Source: Casuarius casuarius (lineage: Eukaryota; Chordata; Aves; Casuariiformes; Casuariidae). From it: a stretch of DNA of 64,000 nt. The DNA is taken from positions 196,782 through 260,781 of the forward strand of contig PTFA01000160.1 of NCBI GenBank assembly GCA_003342895.1, in the 5' to 3' direction. Both the position numbers and the translations under genes were made by a program. The notes under the pieces were generated by a model. It was given only the letters and a program-made list of their open reading frames with translations. It made no database searches and had not been told where the DNA came from. This document shows positions 48,395 through 59,049 of this stretch, one piece after another (position 1 is the stretch's first letter; every line of letters starts with the position of its first letter).

Positions 48395-49469
48395 CCAGTT
48401 GAACTATCCCTGAACCAGTACCACAAGTACTAGCTGTTCATTAGGGTTTAAATCTGAGGTTTAACTGTCCAAATCCCATGCAAACTCTCCACATAATTTC
48501 TAGAGCTGGTAAACTGCTGAAGTTTCTGCACAGAAATTAGGCTCACTTAAAGTGTGTTTGAGCTGTGTTAGCAAACATTAAGGGTATTTACTACAAATAG
48601 GTCTTGGCAAATGACTTCTCACATACACAGTGTACATTTAGCTATTGTAGCTGATTAAGGATCCAGATCATAATAGTTCTGCTCCCCCTTGAGAAAGTAA
48701 GTATTTCATAAACTTCCAGCTGTTCATAAGAGAATTCATCGTGTCTACGGGGATTCAGCAAAAGCTTACAGTTAGCGTTACTTGGAGGCTTTCCTTAATA
48801 GAAGCTTGAAATAGTAGGGCTGGTAGCTTGACCACAGAGAAACCCCAGAGAGATATTAATATTGAATGGGAAAAGCATCATGAAGCCAGTGTATCTCTTT
48901 AGAAGAGAAGGAGATAAGCCAAAACATTACAATTGCATTTCACTGTAGGACTCTGCTGACCAGCCTTTCTGTAATTTAGCGCTATCAGAGCATGGTCTGC
49001 AAGTGGTTGTTGGGTGCTAGTGCTATGTGCTGACCCACTTGCTCTGCAGACCCAGCCAGGCTGCTAGTCGTGCTCTGGCTGGTGAGAGCAGCCACTGCGC
49101 TAACTGGTTTTCTTTTTCTCACTCTGGTTTGTGCTTAGGTGTGAGTTTTCTTATATAATTGAAGAAAACCTACTCTGAACATGAAATCAAGACCTAAACC
49201 CTCATGAATTTTTAAAGAGGGTGGGTTCTAATTTGATTATAACTTTTAATTTTTGCTGCTTTAAAATAAAAACCTTTTTGAGAAGCTGTTTGGGGGATTT
49301 GGAAGAAAGCATCTGAGATTGGGATAATGCCTCTCTATTTAAAGCCTGCTCAGACACTGAGGAGTAGGGTCTGCAGGCCTCCATGCCAAAGAGAGCAAAA
49401 GTTCAGAACTGGCTTCTTAAAAAAAACCCTAATCTTAGACAAAAAGCAAAGTTCCTTATCTCTCCTTTT

Positions 49470-49525
49470 CCTGGAAGTCAGTGGAAGAATCCCACATGGT
49501 CTTGGGATATTGGACTGAGCCTCAG
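49470..49525. repeat. Fragment of ancient 'gaagtcagtggaa' interspersed repeat
   Basis: The run 'cctggaagtcagtggaagaa' followed by 'tcccacatggtcttgggata' and 'ttggactgagcc' parallels the amniote pattern 'ttgaagtcagtgggaattttgccattgac...aggattgggcc'. It is the third such fragment in the window. Family name unknown. Confidence 0.4.
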
Positions 49526-50092
49526 ATTTCCAAGAAGCTCGGCTGTCAGATGACCTCACGTAAATCAAGCCATAGCTAATCACAGTTTGTGTTGGGCTGT
49601 AGCTGAGAAGTGATAATTAGCTTTGAATGAGAACTGGACTCTACACTTTCTCATCTCAGGCTGGACTTCTGGGGTGCTTTGTTTTGTTTTTTTCTCTTTT
49701 TTGGCATGCAAACCTTCATGAAACGTTTTTGGTTTTTTCTGTTTACTTTTCATAAGAAGAACACAGATGTTTCCCAGATCTGTTAGTAATTCTCGGGTTC
49801 CTCTTCTACATCCGTCTCCCCCCCACCTCTTCTTTTCCCAGGGCTTCTCAGCATCTTTGCATCTAGATAAAAACATTCTTAGCCACAGTGGATGATAAAA
49901 CACATCGCCTTGGATAGCCGTATCTGGTAAATGCATGATGCAACCATTTTTTTCTGAGAACTATCGTACAGTTAAAAAAAAAAAAGAAAGGAAGAAACCA
50001 CTGGTTTGTGGTCAAGGCACGAACAGCAATGTGAGAACTTTAATCAATAAAACAATGTTGTCAGGATGTAAAGATCAGACACGATGATTCTC

Positions 50093-50110
50093 CTTTCTTT
50101 CTTTCTTTCT
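50093..50110. repeat. (CTTT)n short microsatellite
   Basis: About four to five CTTT units. Simple sequence. Confidence 0.85.
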
Positions 50111-52510
50111 AACTGGGAAGAGAATAACTGGAAGCAGCACGAAACAGTCACCTTATTAAGAATTTCAAGTTAGTTCTATTAACATGTATTAATTAGATTG
50201 CCACAGAGCAGAAGGCATCAGCCTTCACCAAAGCAGTATCCTGCCTTTTGTCACTGGTCTCAACAGATGCTGCAGAGGAAGGAAGGATCTGCCTTCTGCA
50301 GCGTATGTGGCGGTGAGACAGCGTGTGTTAGAGCGGGGAGGGAAACTCCAGCGAGAGCACGTGAGGGACACAGCCGGGGCCGAGCAGCCGGGGCCAAGCA
50401 GCGTTCAGCTGCTCTTACTCACCGCGGCTGCAGGATGAATGTGTGTTTAGACAACTCGCACAAACACGGAGTGACTGTGCCCTGAGAGGTGATGCCATGA
50501 AAGAGGTGCAGGAAGACGAAAGGCATAAGCATGTCCTGAGCATTTTGCAGAGCAGCTTGCAGGAGGAGGAAGGGACAGTGGCCAAACAGAGCTTGTGGCT
50601 GACGGAAGGTGTCCGGCGCAGACGCCGAGGGTGAAGTCTGCCTCCGAGCCGCAGAGCAAGCGCTGCAGGGCGGGAGGGAAGACCGGACTGCCTGCACGTG
50701 CGGCCAAGCCAACGCTGCAAACAGGAAACGTTCATTGTCTGCAGGCAGTTTGGGTTCTCGTTAACACCGACAAAAGTAATTAATCTACTCTCCCGGGGAG
50801 TGGATGGGTCATGGCAGCAAAATGCACTCCTGCCTGCTTAAAGCATAGATTAAAGCTATTGCAGAAGAGAGAGGAGCTCTCTCAGAAACAGAGCGCCAAA
50901 AAACAGAAGGAGGGTTTTTAATTCTTGCTGCGAGGCTGTTTAAATGTGAGCTCCTTCACAGTAAGGTCTGAACTGATCTCCTCACGTAGCTGAGCAGCCT
51001 CTTCTGTTACAGCCATATTTTACAAACTACATGTTTAACCCCCAAACTAAGCCACCCTTCTTCTCACAGCTATTTTTTCAGAGAAGGCTGTATGTAATTT
51101 TCCTCTGAAACTGGCTGAGAACAGTGCATGGCTGCTTTCTGCTCACATACGTTGGGGCTACACCCAGTGTTTCTATGTATCCTTGAAAAATTGGCATTGC
51201 TGTGGCTGATGTTTGGCCTCTGAAGTTTCCCCTCCAGCCCCAGGGGAGGTAGGCGCCGGAGGAGAGCCGGCCCTGCGAGCAGCGAGCTCAGAGCACAAGC
51301 TGAGCCTGTGGGTACGTGGTCTTTCCCTCTCCCTTTCGGCTCGGTGAATCCTGAATTCTTGGCTGCACATCTGGAAGAGATGAGAAGGAAGGGTGGAGAA
51401 GGCACCTTCCTCTTGAAAAGGAATAATTTACTAGTGCGGTCGTTAGTGCAGTCTCCCGCGAGGGATGTGACCAGGGTGTGAACCCAGCATGGATGCCAGC
51501 CCCGAGCCCGAGCGGGTGCTCCAGCCACGTGGAAAGTACAAACAGGGGGTGACAGTACTGCCACCACCGCTGCCAGCCACATGGTTTGAAGGAGTAGCTC
51601 TCTCCTGGATTCCACTGGGATTTAGGCATGAGTTCGGTGTTCAACGGCTCTGGACGGGCAGTTCCGGGCACGTGGCACAATTCTCGGGATCTGATGTGGG
51701 GAAAGTAAAAATGCCCGGTGTCTGCAGCACCTGGGCACATCCAGGCCAGCGGCTGCTGCACGTGACTGTGATTTTGGTACCTCTGCTGTACCAAAGCCTC
51801 GTTTAAGAAGGCCAAGTCCTTTGTTCAAGCTCAGCTTTGGGTGCTCGGGAGTGTGACTGCTGACGAAAAACTGATCACTCAGGGAAGACAACCAAGAGAT
51901 TTCCCCAAGTAGGTCACCAAAGAAAGCTCTGAGAAAAAAACGCTTTCTTCTCAGCCCATTTCTTGGCAAGACAGTAAACTTGGGTAAAGCACTGCTAATG
52001 CTAGCGCACGGACTGTACAGCTGCATGACATGCAGCACTGGCCTGCTGTGAAGTCGCTGAGGTTTCACATTTGTTCACAGAGTTTTGCTTTGCAGTGGCA
52101 TGCCTGGGAACTGCCCGTCCTCCTGCGCAGACTTGTCGCTTACTGCCCACTGCACGTCCGGATTAATTTGACTGAAGTGTAAGCACCCTGGCCAGGATCC
52201 AAACCAGCTCTGCCCTGCTGGATAATCCCGCGGTGCACAAATCCCAATGCCTCCCTGCCCTGCACTCGCTGCAGCAGGCATTACCTTCAAACCATCAGCC
52301 AAGCGCAGTGCGGCTGTAACAGTACAGTTCCTAGCATGAGCTGTCTGGATATTTATGCAGCTTTGTGGGCAGGTTTCACAGCCCACACTGTTTCATCAGC
52401 TGTGGCTAGTCTGCTATTAGTTCCCCAGGCAGCAGGTCTGAAGGCTCCTGAGGTATGAGATGAAGCATAGACACATGTCTGTGCATTTATATAACTCCCC
52501 CGATGTAGCA

Positions 52511-52640
52511 GTTGAGCATCTTACAGTTTTTAATGTTTTAATGTTAACTCATTAGCCAAGGCAGTGATATTAGCCCTGTTTCACAGGTGGGGACCAAGGA
52601 ACTACAAAGACTAACGCTTCTGACTTCTCANGTTGGTCTT
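52511..52640 (+). mobile_element. MIR/CORE-SINE-like ancient fragment
   Basis: Blocks in MIR order are visible: 'gagcatcttacagt' (MIR gagcactttaca), 'gttaactcatta' (attaactcattta), 'gatattagccctgtttcaca' (tattatccccattttaca), then 'ggtggggaccaaggaactac' (gatgaggaaactgaggcac) and 'gactaacgcttctgacttct'. It is degenerate but the colinearity is good. An L2 3' tail sharing the same core is an alternative. Confidence 0.55.
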
Positions 52641-53968
52641 GGTCCCTTCACCCACGCAACCTTTCACGTCAGTGTTTACTCAGCTCTGCTGTTGCTGCTG
52701 GCTCCCCTAGTGAGAGAAAACAATGTGCAGAGGCTGATTCACACTCGGGTTCTGCTGATGGATGCNACCATGCCAAATCAGCTGGCCAGCCCACAGTCCT
52801 CCCGAAAGACCCTCACAGAGTTTAGGGCCCTTTAGCCTTCCTGAAGACTCAGAATGTGTCCAGCATACCATGGCAGCTCTCAGATCACTCCCTTCCCAAA
52901 CAGCAGCTGGTTCTCGATCCATTCACTGTACCATCTAGAAAGAGATTCAGCAGATGTGCCATTAACGTGTGTCCTGTATTGCAGGACAGATCAGCTCTCC
53001 TCATTGCCTGCATTTGCTAACCTAAACTCCATGGTCACAAGGGCTGGTTCCCAGATTGTGCCGTCTTTTCTATTTACTTGCTCGTGTGCAACTCTGGCTA
53101 GAGTTTTTTTCTAAGCAGCCCTTGAAAAAAGACTGCAAGGCATGAGGCCAGTAAAGGCAGATAGATGCAGAATTGCAGCAAGCATTTGGGGTGCAGTATT
53201 GCAGGAAGGTAGGCCCGTTTGGTGTTCATCGCACTGCATGCGCCCAGGGCCTAGGACTGACAGCTTTGTTGGTTTTCTATTATTGCAAAAAACAGGGCTG
53301 CTTCCATCACCTCAGACCTGACTCTTGGAGCAGTCCAGGTGAGCAAGGACAACAGGCAAGGTGGATGAAAGACTTGCACTGAGCACCAGTGGAGAATTCC
53401 TGGAGTTCCTCAGAGCCCAGCCCCGGAGCGGAGGGAGGTCTCCGAGAGGAACCTGGCAGCAAGGAGAACCAGCGGCAGCTGCCGTGCATGTAAATGCTCA
53501 CACACAGCTCACAGCTCTTTTGGAAGCTGTTTGGGCCTTGGCTCTTGCCTCTGCCAAAGCCACAGATGATGGCTCCTGCAGTGGAAATGCATGCACCCTT
53601 CTGCCTCTCTCTGCTTTCAGAGGGCCCCCGTTGCTCAGTGGAGCCACGTGGAAGGTAGGGCCCCACGAGATCACGCAGGCAGCATGCAGAGCAGGAGTGG
53701 GAGGTGAAGACCATCACCAGGAACATGCTGTCTGTGCTTGGAGGAGGCCAGTAGAGATCGGCTGAGAGGAAAGGATCAGTGCAGCATTTATGAGAGCAAG
53801 TTCCCCGCACTTTGTTCAGCAGTAAAGGTGGCAGGGGAAGAGAAGCAAGAGACGTCTTCCTAGAAAGGGAAGAGGACTTTTTTAGGGCCTGGTGTGAGAG
53901 TGACTCAGTGTCAGTGTCTTGTACAAAGGTCTGGAAAGCTGCAAGACTCTACAACCACCTCATAGCAG

Positions 53969-54615
53969 TGATGTTTGCCACCTGATGCTAAATCTTTATG
54001 CTAAATCAATAGGCCTAAATGGCCCTGAGCAGCCTCACCTGGGGTCTTTGCTCACCCCGCCCATAGCTTTGGGGCTCTATCTAAGCTCAGCCGGGGGCCC
54101 TTGCTCCCTCCCCAGGCTGGGCTGCAGGTGTGCGTGGCTCCAGCCCTGGCCCTGGCCTGGATGCAGAGCTGCAGTGTGAGTACTTGGCTCTTGGATGGAC
54201 CCCTTGGTCACACGCTGGAGGTTGTCTCCAGGCCTGGCTGAGCCCTGGCTGCTGGAGGGACTTTGCACCTGTGTTGCAGCCTTGTCTCCAGCCCTGTCTC
54301 TGGCCCTGTCTCCTTTTGCTCCTGCCTGGGCTCCCGGGACGGGCCCTGGACCTGGCTCTTGGGGTGCTGTGTCTGGGGCTGTTGATGGAGCCTGTTGTGA
54401 GCACCTGGTTCTGCTGCTGTGATCAGTGCTGGTGGGATTGCATCCACTGGTGAGGGCACTGCCTGCACCGGGGTCACTTTGGCTCCTGGCTCGCCTTCCC
54501 TTAGGGAGCAGCCAGCCCTTGTACTCCCTGACAAACTTCTGTGTTGCTTGAGATTTTATGTAACTTCCTGAGATTGCCTGAATAGCTGCTTCCTCTCAAA
54601 TAAAGAGGTTAGAGC
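53969..54615 (+). mobile_element. Possible solo LTR of an avian endogenous retrovirus
   Basis: In order along the plus strand the segment shows an AT-containing U3-like start (tgatgtttgccacc...), a TATA-like 'ctctatctaag' at about 54076-54086, a long GC-rich, CT/GG-repetitive middle, and an AATAAA polyadenylation signal at about 54599-54604 shortly before a CA. This layout fits a retroviral LTR with a long R region. No gag, pol or env remnants flank it, and I could not identify a target-site duplication, so the boundaries are approximate. It may instead be GC-rich minisatellite DNA with a chance poly(A) signal. Confidence 0.35.
54120..54400. repeat. Imperfect CCTGGCYCTG-type minisatellite-like stretch
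   Basis: Repeated variants of cctggccctg/ccctgtctc give a low-complexity GC-rich block and overlapping Leu/Trp/Cys-rich or Gln/Arg-rich frames. It lies within the possible LTR. Confidence 0.5.
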
Positions 54616-55395
54616 AAATAAAAAACTTGTGGGCTTCAAAGTTAGGTACTAGAGTGGCTAATTCTAGGATTTTGGAATGGATGCAGAACTGAGATGTCTG
54701 TGCTTCCCATGTATCCCCTGGGCAGCTCTCTTAAATTGGGACCTGGAGTAGCCAGTATCATGTGCAGGTAGGAGCCTGAGGTGAGATGATAAGAAACACT
54801 TAGGAGAGGGACCCCTTTTTTGTTTTCTTTATTTTTAAAGAAAATACTGCCTGTGTTGCTATGTGGAGATCTGATGGCTCTTGCCATCAAGCTGTGGATG
54901 TCTATGGGGCTTATCCTCTCTGGAGGGCAGTTTGTAAAGCTCCTGTGAGGGATACAGTGAGTGCTCCATCGCTTGGTCAAGCCCGGCATGCTTTGGGCAA
55001 GTGCCGAGTCAGTCACCTCCTCTGACTTCAGGCCCACAGTGGGGCTCTGGGCTATTTGTGCTGGACTCCTCTTTTGGTTGCCAAAAAGAAATGGGTATGT
55101 TTAGGGTGTGAGGCTTTTAGATGTCTATTTTGGAAGATAAATGTAGCCATTGTAAGTGTTTTCCACCAGTGACGAAAAGGAAGTCTAGATGACTAGTTGG
55201 CATCTGAAGTTTGCAAGTTGTATGCTATGCCCTGTGTCTGGAGTCGCTATAAGGCTGAGGTGAGAAGTGCCTATAGAGTTTAGACAGCAGCGGTAGGAGA
55301 AACTGTGAGATCTCAGTTCTGGATTTAAGCTCCTAAATTTCACTGAAGTCCTCTGTTAGCTCCTCAAATCCAGTTTTGCTATAGCCTGATATAAA

Positions 55396-55470
55396 TGTCA
55401 GAACTAGGAACTGAGCCCTGGTCTCTCTCAAGCCGGTGGCTTTCCAGCTACTGAACTATATTTTGTCCTT
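55396..55470 (+). mobile_element. Ancient SINE (MIR-like) 3' fragment
   Basis: The run 'agaactaggaactgagccctggtctctc' (here split: agaactaggaactgagccct then ggtctctc) followed by 'cagctactgaactatatttt' parallels the old amniote SINE segment 'gggaatagaacccaggtctcc...ctaaccactgaactata'. Only the distal half is recognisable. Confidence 0.4.
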
Positions 55471-55898
55471 TCAAATATGAAATCCTAAGTAAGGGACCAC
55501 CTAGTCCTTCCTACCCATATGACCTGTTTCTTGCTCTCTGGCAGACATGGCTGTGGAGTTTGTTCTAATTTCACACAGTTGCAGTCACAGAGCAAATTAT
55601 TTTATAACTATGACTTATTACCTTCTTGGGTTTACTTGCTATTTTAAGGTGGGTTTTTTGTTTCTTTAGCTTCAAACTCTGGCTAAATGGACTTTCCCCT
55701 GCTGAAAATTTGCCTTCAGAACAGGAAGGAATTTGACTTTGTAAAGATTTATGTCCCTTTTAACCTAATTATGTGACTATTTGTAACAATAAGCTTCAGT
55801 TCCACTTCAGATAGTAAAATTTCTTCTGTAAGCAGTTATTTGCCTCGGGCTATGAGGTATCTGCTTCTGAAACTCGATGAAACAAATTTACAGATATT

Positions 55899-55928
55899 AA
55901 AAAAAAAAAAAAAGAAAAGAAAAGAAAA
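55899..55928. repeat. Poly-A / (AAAAG)n tract
   Basis: A run of about 15 A is followed by three AAAAG units. It could be the tail of a decayed retroelement or simple sequence. Confidence 0.85.
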
Positions 55929-56469
55929 TGTGTTAAAGTGTTAAAGTCTGGGTCCTGTCCTGAAGTCTTTGTGAAAAAGTCTATGTGGAGCAAGAAATGC
56001 GTTGTATATGAAGCTGTACAAAAGTGCTAAACCCCCTAAAGTGATTTTTTTAAAGTAATAACTAGTTTTAAAAGTTGTCTTGCTGAAATAAAAACAAGAG
56101 TGGAAAAGAATCCCTGTGTCTGTAGATGCAGGGAGAGCAGAGGGTTATTTCACTGTTATTAAGACTACGTGAAATTAGGAAAAGGTTTTGCTTTGAAACA
56201 AGAAACTTAACTTTGACAAAATCTTGAAATTTTTTTTTTTAAAAAAAAGATTTGTAATCACTTGACTCTTATCTTTTAGCCTGGCAGACATTAGGGAATC
56301 GTTTTCATCAAAGTGCACTTCCTTTCGTCAGTGCATGGGTGCCCCAAGCACTTGAGCAACGCTGCCAGTCCAGCGCTGCATCTCCCCGTTTTCTCCATTC
56401 CTCCCTTATTTTTCTCTCTTGGTAGCTGCTGTTTTTTTTTTCCTTTAATTAAAAATATAATTGGACAGG

Positions 56470-57300
56470 CAACAATACCAAGGCCTGCTCCCTCCCCGCC
56501 TTCCCGCCCTTCCTCCTCCTCCCTGGAGGATGCCCTCCGGCAGGAAGCGAGGCGGCGGCCGGAGCCAACCGACAGCACCGCTAGCCGCAGGAGCGGAGGA
56601 AGCCGGCGTCTGCCGAGCCGCGGGCTATCGCTAGCAGCCATAAATGAGTCATCGCTTGCTATATCTGTGCGCCCGGGGGCAGGAGCCGTTGCCTGGGCAG
56701 GTTTGCCCTCGCTGGCCTCGCTGGGCCGGAGCCGCGCGGGGATNAGGGAGCACGCAGGCCGCGGGCGCTGCTGCAAGGACTTCAGCTGTCCTCCTCCTTT
56801 TTTCTTCACTGTCACTGTTTTTCTTTTTTTAGCTGTGTGGGGTTTTTTTGTGTGTTAGATGGGCCAAAACAAGTGATATTGAAAGCAGGTACCCGAAGCA
56901 TAAACACATTGCGACAGCCACGGCGGCGACGGCAGTGAGTCAGCTGCCGGCTGGCGGGGCCCTGCGGGACGCGCACGCCATGGCCGCCGCTTCCCGAGGC
57001 ACAGCATGCCGCGGCCGTCTCGCTTCCCCTGCAGGTGTTGCCGCAGGGGTGATGTGCTTTACGCTGCCACGAGCTGCCAAGGGAGCTGGGGCGGCAGAAC
57101 GTGCCGGAAGGGCCGCGGCAGCCATCTTGGCTGCGCCGCCTGGGCTGAGGCGATGGCGGCCACCTCGGGGCGGGAGGTCAGGCCCCCGGCTCCCCGCGCG
57201 GCATGGCTGCTGCCTCTGCAGTGAGGGCTGTGGAGGTTGCCGTCCCTCTCGCCGTGGCGCCCAGTGCCGTGTTTCGGCCCTGGTTTCCGAGTGTCTCGGA
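56470..57300. promoter_or_regulatory. CpG island with YY1, ETS and GC-box motifs; likely promoter of an unseen transcript
   Basis: The island is CpG-rich and contains a YY1-type gccatcttggc at 57121-57131, a second gatggcggc at 57152-57160, an ETS-type ccggaag at 57104-57110, a GC box ggggcggga near 57167, and an AP-1-like tgagtca at 56645-56651. These are typical of a constitutive vertebrate promoter. No CDS follows. By synteny LPAR4 is expected to the right, so this could be a distal noncoding exon of LPAR4 or of a noncoding RNA. Orientation is unresolved. Frames on either strand are Ala/Arg/Gly-rich and unlike any family. Confidence 0.5.
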
Positions 57301-57349
57301 AGGTGCCCTGTTCCTGTTAACTACATCCAGCAACACGACCGCCAACACT

Positions 57350-59020
57350 TCTGATCTTCATCTCTCTGCACAAGCTTGACTGAACTCTTTGCATCACTCA
57401 TGTCTTCCGCTTTCCCCTATGCACCTCTCCTTATAATAAAGACATGCTTTTTTTCTGCTTTCCTCTTCATTTTCCACTAGCTTTTCCCCCCTGTCCTTGC
57501 TACCTCAACCCTTTTTATATGCCCTCTGCAGCTCTCTGTTTTGGTGTGTCTTTCTCACCAGTGCTTTTCTGTCTCCTTGTCCTCCTCAGCTCTGGGGACT
57601 CTTATTATGCAGGCAGACCACCTTTATCTTTACATCTCCTATCTTTGTTTTCACTACCGTTTCTGCCAGCCTGGCACTCATTTCATGTTTATTTCCTGCT
57701 TCATCAGCTTTCTTGGCCTATCCCCTACCCTGTGCTGTTTCGGAAATCCTTACTGCATCTCTAGAAAAGCCTTCATCACTCTCAGCCTCTTCAGGTCTCT
57801 GTCCTCCAGGCACTCCTTCTGCCTCTGATCAGGTCTGGTTTTACCTCCTTTGTTTCTGGTGCTTCCCATCCCACCTTCATGCACCACCTGGCATCCCATA
57901 CCCCTTTCTCCACTTCTTCCCCATGTCCTGGTTGTTGACATCTATCTTCACTCAGCTCTTCCTCATCAGCCACCTTCTCCAACGTCAGCTCTTGTTTCTT
58001 CCTCTTCTCCTTGCGGGCTCCTCCTCTCACCCTCCACAACCTCAATGATTCATCTTGTGTTTTTGCTCCTTCCTCATGTGGCATGGTCCAGCCTGACAAC
58101 TCCAGACTTGGCCTTTTATCCCACACCCTTTTTCTAGTTCCATATATATCTGGCAAGAATCCCATCACTTTTCTCCACAACACATGTGATTTCTTCTTTC
58201 TTGCTAATGCCGTGCTGTTGTACTTAACAGTTCTCCTTTTCTGGGTTAATCACATCCCAGCCCATAATTCTAACTGTTTCTTGTCACCTTGATTCACCGC
58301 ACAAGACCTAACTTCTTCCTGCTTCTGAATCTCCCTTCACACAGAATAGCTCAAATTTTTCCACAGATAGAAATTAAAAAATATACAACCCTCACCTGAG
58401 ATCACCTTGTCCATCCTGTCCTTCCTTATTACTCTCTTTCTCTAACCCTCCTTTGCCCTTGACAGTCTGTTCAAACTGCTCTTGTCAAAGTGTCAAATCA
58501 TGTTTTGAGGAGCCAGTTCTTAAAGGCAGTACTCTATTTTCAATCTCCTTGTCCCCTCAGCCAGTACTGATCCAACAGTGCTCTTCCTGAAGTATTTGTC
58601 TTCCCTTGGTAACCAAAATGCTGTAGTATTCTGGTTTTCCTCCTGTCTCACTAGTCCATCTTTTGGTACGTCTTTCTCCCTGAATTTTGTAGGGTTCCTA
58701 GAGGGCTTCATCCTTCATTCAATTCTCCCTCTACACTTAATTTCTGGAAAATCTCACCCTCAAATACAAATATAAAATATTTGTCTATGCCAAATAATCT
58801 ACAGAATTAACTGGCTGTTTCTGGTCCACCTCCTCTTGTCCAAGCCAGAATCTCAGGATGACTGGACATGAACTCAAGTTCAGCACAGTGGTTCTTCTGT
58901 TCCAGACTCTCACCACTTCTTTTTTGACCACAGGAGATAGCACAAGTTTTCTGTCATCTGGTATGGCTATAGCTATCATATCAGCTAGAAAAGTTTTTGG
59001 CAAGTCGTGATAACTCAATA
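57350..59020 (+). mobile_element. Degraded L2-type LINE with reverse-transcriptase remnants
   Basis: The plus strand is pyrimidine-rich in the way L2 ORF2 is. Recognisable pieces in L2 order: an 'aactgctcttgtcaaagt' block near 58.47 kb, a peptide resembling SxLxLLDLSAxxDTVDH at about 58.54-58.59 kb (here SILNLLVPSASTDPTVLF), then LKYLSSLGNQNAVVFWFSSC (L2-like LSSLGFRDTTLSWFSSYL) at about 58.58-58.65 kb, and a later 'gaactcaagttcagcac' block near 58.87 kb. Many substitutions, stops and lost frame show an ancient inactive copy. The 5' part (57.35-58.44 kb) is assigned only by its strand-asymmetric pyrimidine content. Confidence 0.55.
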
Positions 59021-59049
59021 TCCTAATATGCAGCAAAGAGCTGCCATGT

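Larger units (their letters stand above)
41740..52500. other. Long noncoding interval; no gene recognised
   Basis: Roughly 10.7 kb of moderately AT-rich DNA with only short frames. I see two perfect hairpins (43526-43550 and 48364-48394), a small (CTTT)n run at about 50.10 kb, and an ancient repeat fragment at about 49.48 kb. A GC-richer patch lies at 42.95-43.14 kb and another at 50.3-50.7 kb. No receptor, RNA gene or intact transposon is recognisable. Confidence 0.55.

Noticed and set aside
54130..54453. Trp/Cys/Leu-rich 107-codon frame
   Set aside because: Falls in minisatellite-like GC-rich DNA within the possible LTR, and composition explains it.
56228..56250. T-run followed by A-run forming a palindrome
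   Set aside because: Simple T/A homopolymer junction; no reason to assign function.
57444..58137. Phe/Leu/Pro/Ser-rich overlapping plus-strand frames up to 183 codons
   Set aside because: Pyrimidine-rich L2-like DNA read in three frames; no membrane-protein family matches and no splice signals fit.
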